Positions 59,926 through 64,000 of a stretch of 64,000 bases of DNA are shown one piece after another. Origin of the DNA: Deltaproteobacteria bacterium. Lineage in GTDB: Bacteria > Desulfobacterota > Desulfobacteria > Desulfobacterales > Desulfosarcinaceae. Numbering within the stretch: position 1 is the stretch's first letter; every line of letters starts with the position of its first letter. Both the position numbers and the translations under genes were made by a program. Location: the NCBI GenBank assembly GCA_021824175.1, contig JAKALP010000007.1, forward strand, positions 1 to 64,000, in the 5' to 3' direction. A model generated the notes under the pieces. That model had not been told where the DNA came from. It saw only the letters and a list, made by a program, of their open reading frames with translations, and did not search any database.

Positions 59926-61605
59926 TCATGATCGGTCGCCCGTCGCGGCCTGCTGCGCCTGGTAGCGTTCGATCGCCGCACGCGCGTTAAACAGCAAGCG
60001 CTCGCGGCCGAGTCTTTTGTCCAGCCCGGCATGCCGTACGATCTCGAGAACACCCGGGTTGAGCGCCACCAGCCATCTTTCGGCGCCGCGTTCGATTGCC
60101 CGCTTCTCACCCGCCATGAGCATTTGAAGCGCCGAGTATTCGATGTCGGGCACCCGGCTCATGTCCAAGGCCATCACGCGTGGCTTGTACTGCAAGACCA
60201 GTGCGTCGATCTGATCGGCCACATACTGCACGTTGACGAAGTAAAGGCGCCCCTCCGGCCGCACGATCAGCAGGCCATCCAAGGTCTCGTCGTCCGGATG
60301 GTCGGCAGACAACGGTCGCAGCACGTCGGATCCGCGTTTGCGGCCGATGACGGACACGCGTGGGCGCGCGGTCTGGCCGGCTAGGCCGATCATCGACACG
60401 ATGATTGCCACCACGATGCCCTTGAGCGTGCCGAACACCAGCACACCGGCACAGGCGATCAGCGCCCAATAAAATTCCATCGCGCGCACCTTGCGGATCG
60501 CGTTGAACTCCACAGGCTGGATCAGTCCGACGGAGTAGACGATGACGATTGCCGCAAGTGTGGCGTAGGGCAGCAGGCCCAGCACGGGCGCGAGCAGAAG
60601 CATGATTGCCGCCGCGACACCGGCGGTAACGAGCGACGCCTTCTGGGACCGACCGCCGGTGGCCCTCACCACCGCGGTCTGCGATGTGCCTCCGCCCGCC
60701 GGCATCGCTCCGAACAGCGAGCCCGCAAGATTGGCCGCCCCGATGGCGATCAGCTCACGGTTGGCATTGATCGGAGGATCATCGGGGCGAACAAAAGCGC
60801 GACCCGCCGCAATCGTTTCGGTGAAGCTCATCAGCGCGATCCCGAGCGCACCCGGCAACAACTTTTCGATCAGCGGGAGGGCCGGAAACGTGAGCGACGG
60901 GAATCCTTGCGGAATCAGGCCGACCAAAGAGACGCCCTTAACCTGCAGGCCGAACAACCACGACGCGGCAATGGCGCCCGCCACCGCAACCAGCGGGGCT
61001 GGAGAATGCGGCCATAGGCGATCCATGCCGATCAGCACGACCAGTGTGGCCGCGGCCACCGCGAGCGTCATCAGCGAGGTTCCGGGGAGGTGGTGCGCAA
61101 TGCTGAAAATGTCGAGGAAGAATCCCGCCTTGGTGATGTGGATTCCCAGGAGTTTCGGCACCTGGTCCAGCACGATCACGAGACCGATCCCGGCTTTGAA
61201 GCCAGTCAGCACCGGCGCTGAAATGAAGTTGGCGACGAATCCCAGACGCATCAGTCTCGCCAATAACAGCATCGCGCCGACCATCGCGGTCAGCGTGGCC
61301 GTCGCCGTGACGAGCTTTGCCGGATCGCCGTCCGGCACGACCAGGCCAAGCTGCGTGCCGGCCAGGATCGCCAGCGTCGTGGTGCTGCTGACGCTCAGCA
61401 CCCGCGACGAGCCCAGCAGGGCGTACACGATCATCGGGACGAAGGCCGTATAGAGCCCCACCGCAACGGGCAAGCCGGCAACCGTCGCGTAGGCCATGGC
61501 CTTCGGAAGAACAACCGCCGCCGCCGTCAGACCGGCGACCACGTCGAAGCGTAGCGCCGGGGTGTTTGACGCGCTTGTTCTCGTTGCCTGCTGAGGTTGA
61601 TTCAT
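59926..61605 (-). CDS. SulP-family anion transporter with STAS domain
   Basis: 559 residues from the ATG giving MNQPQQATRTSAS, with GGGAGC before it; the frame is open 13 codons further upstream. Ten or more membrane segments, with the SulP start DVVAGLTAAAVVLPKAMAYA and AGLPVAVGLYTAFVPMIVYA. A cytoplasmic STAS domain covers about 430-545 (DGLLIVRPEGRLYFVN, PRVMALDMSRVPDIEYS). SulP proteins carry sulfate, bicarbonate or related anions with protons or sodium. Sulfate is attractive in a sulfur-metabolising organism but not proven. G+C-rich compared with neighbours. Confidence 0.9.
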   Translation of the reverse strand: MNQPQQATRTSASNTPALRFDVVAGLTAAAVVLPKAMAYATVAGLPVAVGLYTAFVPMIVYALLGSSRVLSVSSTTTLAILAGTQLGLVVPDGDPAKLVTATATLTAMVGAMLLLARLMRLGFVANFISAPVLTGFKAGIGLVIVLDQVPKLLGIHITKAGFFLDIFSIAHHLPGTSLMTLAVAAATLVVLIGMDRLWPHSPAPLVAVAGAIAASWLFGLQVKGVSLVGLIPQGFPSLTFPALPLIEKLLPGALGIALMSFTETIAAGRAFVRPDDPPINANRELIAIGAANLAGSLFGAMPAGGGTSQTAVVRATGGRSQKASLVTAGVAAAIMLLLAPVLGLLPYATLAAIVIVYSVGLIQPVEFNAIRKVRAMEFYWALIACAGVLVFGTLKGIVVAIIVSMIGLAGQTARPRVSVIGRKRGSDVLRPLSADHPDDETLDGLLIVRPEGRLYFVNVQYVADQIDALVLQYKPRVMALDMSRVPDIEYSALQMLMAGEKRAIERGAERWLVALNPGVLEIVRHAGLDKRLGRERLLFNARAAIERYQAQQAATGDRS

Positions 61606-61652
61606 GCGATTTGCTCCCTTGATAAGAACCCGTATTTTAGGCAAATAACACG

Positions 61653-61658
61653 ATTATA
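61653..61658 (-). promoter_or_regulatory. Possible -10 box upstream of the SulP gene
   Basis: On the minus strand TATAAT (61658-61653), a perfect -10 hexamer, 48 bases before the assigned start codon. The -35 position (17 bases further upstream) reads GGGTCA and is poor. The surrounding 147-base spacer is A+T-rich and holds no gene. Confidence 0.4.
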
Positions 61659-61792
61659 AGTTTGTATTTTCCACTTGACCCAGTTTGATTTTACATAAAA
61701 ATGGCACCGGTATCAGTATCACAAGCATAAGTATAACCACCGTTGCGATCATCAACATTACATTTGGCAGATCACGAAACGCATCATTTGCA

Positions 61793-62764
61793 TCATCTAC
61801 CCCCCGAGGAGTGCCGGCCGAACGCCTCGTCGATGATGGCCTGCAGGCGGCTCATCGTTTCCGGCGGCGGGGGATTGAAATCCTGCATTTCGTAGATCTT
61901 GCCCAGAAAGCCGTATTTGCTTTCGCCAAAGCGCATATAGGGCAGCAGTTCGTAATCCACCACGTTCTTGTAGGGCTTGATGAAGGCCAAGGTCGCTCGG
62001 ATGTGTTCTTCGTCGTCATTGACGCCTGGGATAAGCGGGGTCCGGGCGATGAACTTTGCTTCGGGGAATGTCTCGTAGGCCTTTTGGAGGTTGGCGCGGA
62101 TGCGGCTGTTGTCCACGCCGGTCCACTTTTTGTGGAGTTGCGGATCGGTCAACTTGATGTCGTGGAGCACGGTGTCCACATGCGGTAGTACTTTGGCCAT
62201 GAACTCCCAGGGCACATTGCTGGCCGTCTCGATGGTGGTGTTGATGCCGCGCGCATGCGCCCCTGCCAGCAGGGCCGCGGCAAAGTCCGCCTGAAGCTGG
62301 CACTCGCCGCCGCTGAGCGTGATGCCGCCGCCGGATTCGCGGTAGAAACTGGCGTCCTGCTCCACTTCGTCAAGCACCTGGTCCACCGTCAGCGCCTGTC
62401 CAAACAGGTAAAGGGCATTGCTGGGGCACACGGGAATGCACTGGCCGCAGTTGGTGCAAAGATCCCAGTTGATGCGCACCTTATCGTCAGGCCGGTCTCC
62501 TGCGCCAACGACATGGATGGCCGACTCCGGGCAGACACCCTTGAGGCAGAAACCGCACTGCTTTTCACCAATGCACTTGCCAGGGTTGTACCCAAGTTCC
62601 GGCTTGGCATTGATACTCTCGGGATTGGAGCACCATTTGCAGCGCAGGGAGCAGCCCTTGAGGAAGACATTGGTCCGGATGCCGGGTCCATCGTGGGTGC
62701 AGAAGTGCTGGATATTCAGGACCACTCCTGTCAGTGCTTTTGTATTTCCTTGCAAATGCGTCAT
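61793..62764 (-). CDS. Glycyl-radical enzyme activating protein (radical SAM)
   Basis: 323 residues. Start: VVLNIQHFCTHDGPGIRTNVFLKGC, the activase signature. The radical SAM cluster motif is GCSLRCKWC (Cx3Cx2C), and two extra 4Fe-4S clusters are carried by CIGEKQCGFCLKGVC and CTNCGQCIPVCP, as in the BssD/HpdA/HpsH class rather than the short PFL activase. GGGITLSGGE binds SAM. It puts a glycyl radical on a partner enzyme not seen in the window. It follows the phosphofructokinase-like gene by 12 bases and probably shares its transcript. Confidence 0.92.
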   Translation of the reverse strand: MTHLQGNTKALTGVVLNIQHFCTHDGPGIRTNVFLKGCSLRCKWCSNPESINAKPELGYNPGKCIGEKQCGFCLKGVCPESAIHVVGAGDRPDDKVRINWDLCTNCGQCIPVCPSNALYLFGQALTVDQVLDEVEQDASFYRESGGGITLSGGECQLQADFAAALLAGAHARGINTTIETASNVPWEFMAKVLPHVDTVLHDIKLTDPQLHKKWTGVDNSRIRANLQKAYETFPEAKFIARTPLIPGVNDDEEHIRATLAFIKPYKNVVDYELLPYMRFGESKYGFLGKIYEMQDFNPPPPETMSRLQAIIDEAFGRHSSGGR

Positions 62765-62776
62765 GGCTTATTTTCC

Positions 62777-63934
62777 TTAGTCTCCCAGCGCGATGCCCAA
62801 TGCGCGGGCAACCTCAACGAATCCGTTGTCGGCGGAAATGATCCGAACATTGTTGATGACCTCGGCCAAAGGCACGAAGTCCAGGTCCGGCGGCTGGAAG
62901 ACCACCATGACGCCGCTCTGACCGCCCTGTATGGCGCGCACCGCGCCGGCGCCATAGACCAGCCCCAGTTGGCGATCCACGACCGTGGGCGTGCCCCCTT
63001 TGGCCAACTGGCCCAGGACCAGGGGGTAGGTCTCCTGGCCGGTCAGGCGCTGGATCCCAAGGGCGACTTGCGTGGCCACCCGGCCGGCGCGTTCGATGAT
63101 ATTGACCCCTTCGTTGCCCGTGGCGCCGGGGGAAAGCGCGGCTTTCATGGCGGCATCCGACGGCTTGGGCGGCGCATTCAAGTCAATGGCCGGTTTCGCG
63201 CCCTCGGCCACCACCACCAGCCCGAAGGTTTGGCCGGCCTGGGTCTTTTCCAGCAACCGGGCCGCCACTTTGGGTAGATCATAGGCAATCTCCGGGATAA
63301 GCACGGCATCGGCGCAAACCGCTATGCCCGCTTGCAGCGCCAGCCAGCCCGCGTTCTCGCCCAGGACTTCGACCACACCGATGCGCCGGGCCGACTGAGC
63401 CGCCTGGCGGGCCCGTTCGAGCATCTCGGCCGTGAAGCTCAGGGTGCTGTTGAATCCGAAGGAGAGCATCGTGGCGGCCATGTCGTTTTCCACCGACTTG
63501 GGCACGCACACTGTCTTGAGCCCTTTGCGGCTGAGCTTCCAGAGAATGGCGAGCGCTCGTGGGCCCACCACCGAGATGACTGCTTCGATCTTCTCTTCGC
63601 GGATCTTTGCGAGCAGCGCATCGGAGCGGTCCAGTTCCTCGACACAATTTTCGGCATTGACGGTGCGCACATGAAACGGATCGCTGCGGCCCGCCGTGCC
63701 CAGGATGCAACCGCCGGCCCCGGCCAGGTTATTGGCCATGCTGGGGACAAGCTTCAATAACCCGCCCTCGGGGTAGCGCTCGGGAAACAGCAGCCCGTCA
63801 AAGCCGTCGCGGATGCCCACCACTTCCCATCCCAGTTCATCGGCCGCCCGGAGCGCGCCCGCGATGACGGCGTTGAGCCCCGGAGCATAGCCCCCGCCAA
63901 AATTGACGGCAATACGTTTTTTTTGATTGGTCAT
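62777..63934 (-). CDS. 6-phosphofructokinase-like protein with altered active site
   Basis: 385 residues, PfkA fold. It begins RIAVNFGGGYAPGLNAVIAG; RIGVVEVLGENAGWLAL, TFGLVVVAEGAK and LGQLAKGGTPTVVDRQLG are family features. The nucleotide/Mg loop GGDGS is replaced by VVGPRAL, and the catalytic PGTIDND is PKSVENDM, so the usual Mg-binding Asp is Pro and the catalytic base Asp is Glu; Lys follows Pro as in pyrophosphate-dependent enzymes. It may act on another sugar phosphate, use PPi in a different way, or be regulatory. GGAG precedes the ATG. Co-oriented with a glycyl-radical activase gene 12 bases downstream. Confidence 0.85.
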   Translation of the reverse strand: MTNQKKRIAVNFGGGYAPGLNAVIAGALRAADELGWEVVGIRDGFDGLLFPERYPEGGLLKLVPSMANNLAGAGGCILGTAGRSDPFHVRTVNAENCVEELDRSDALLAKIREEKIEAVISVVGPRALAILWKLSRKGLKTVCVPKSVENDMAATMLSFGFNSTLSFTAEMLERARQAAQSARRIGVVEVLGENAGWLALQAGIAVCADAVLIPEIAYDLPKVAARLLEKTQAGQTFGLVVVAEGAKPAIDLNAPPKPSDAAMKAALSPGATGNEGVNIIERAGRVATQVALGIQRLTGQETYPLVLGQLAKGGTPTVVDRQLGLVYGAGAVRAIQGGQSGVMVVFQPPDLDFVPLAEVINNVRIISADNGFVEVARALGIALGD

Positions 63935-64000
63935 ACGCTTACGTTTTACTCCTCTCCAGGGTTACGCTTTAAGCTGGCGCTGCTTTGATAGAGATCAGAA

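Overview
The window looks like a chromosomal segment of a strictly or facultatively anaerobic Desulfobacterota (former Deltaproteobacteria). I base this on gene content: an ASKHA/2Fe-2S activator of corrinoid proteins, a ferredoxin carrying a PCP_red-type N-terminus, a glycyl-radical-enzyme activase, a rubrerythrin-like protein, a DUF1284 protein, PEP/pyruvate-binding signalling proteins and a MauE-CcdA-thioredoxin cassette. The exact genus cannot be read from the sequence. No rRNA, CRISPR array, prophage or intact insertion sequence was seen.

Layout. 1-2.1 kb: the 3' part of a PAAR-DUF2235 (Tle1-like) type VI effector with an overlapping lipoprotein gene. 2.3-7.3 kb (minus): infC-rpmI-rplT-pheS-pheT; infC appears to start at an ATA codon, and a nested-hairpin leader precedes pheS. 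7.5-11.2 kb: deaminase, HSDR_N-like protein, dGTPase-like HD protein and two cysteine-cluster (YkgJ-type) proteins. 11.2-14.7 kb: a methionine operon (metY-metX-metW) behind a SAM-I riboswitch with a visible terminator/antiterminator switch. 14.7-21.2 kb (minus): NUDIX and ferritin-like genes, then a trp operon (order of transcription trpL-E-G-D-C-F) with a tryptophan-rich leader peptide (four Trp in a row) and an attenuator; trpB and trpA are not in the window. 21.2-23.8 kb: proC and a membrane thiol-redox cassette. 24.0-24.4 kb: tRNA-Val, a degenerate tRNA-like copy and tRNA-Asp, ended by a strong terminator.

24.4-31.3 kb holds a diguanylate cyclase, a PAS histidine kinase, a cytidylate-kinase-like protein, a second deaminase and a radical SAM protein. 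31.5-36.4 kb is a visibly G+C-richer macA-macB-outer-membrane-factor efflux operon, followed by an epimerase gene fragment; it looks imported. 36.7-40 kb is a decaying zone with a MORN lipoprotein, a TPR/serine-protease chimeric pseudogene with an in-frame stop, and small secreted or coupled proteins. 40-46 kb holds the ASKHA/ferredoxin protein, the PCP_red ferredoxin, nhaA and a glycosyltransferase. 46.3-57.3 kb holds a PEP-binding receiver protein, gdhA, a rare SCP2-E1alpha-E1beta fusion, DUF1284, a possible RelA/SpoT-related protein and a sigma-54 driven glnB-amtB pair. 57.5-64 kb holds small membrane or secreted proteins, an AI-2E-type permease, a SulP transporter, a glycyl-radical activase and a 6-phosphofructokinase-like protein that lacks key catalytic residues.

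The most unusual signal is not a gene. About ten intergenic spacers contain degenerate tandem repeats of a fixed short period (6, 7, 8 or 9 nt, constant within an element but different between elements). Most are laid out as two inverted arms that would fold into hairpins. Three of them sit in successive spacers of the trp operon, one supplies the last codons of trpC, and a 29-nt identical repeat flanks the PEP-binding gene. I call these 'stutter hairpins' below.
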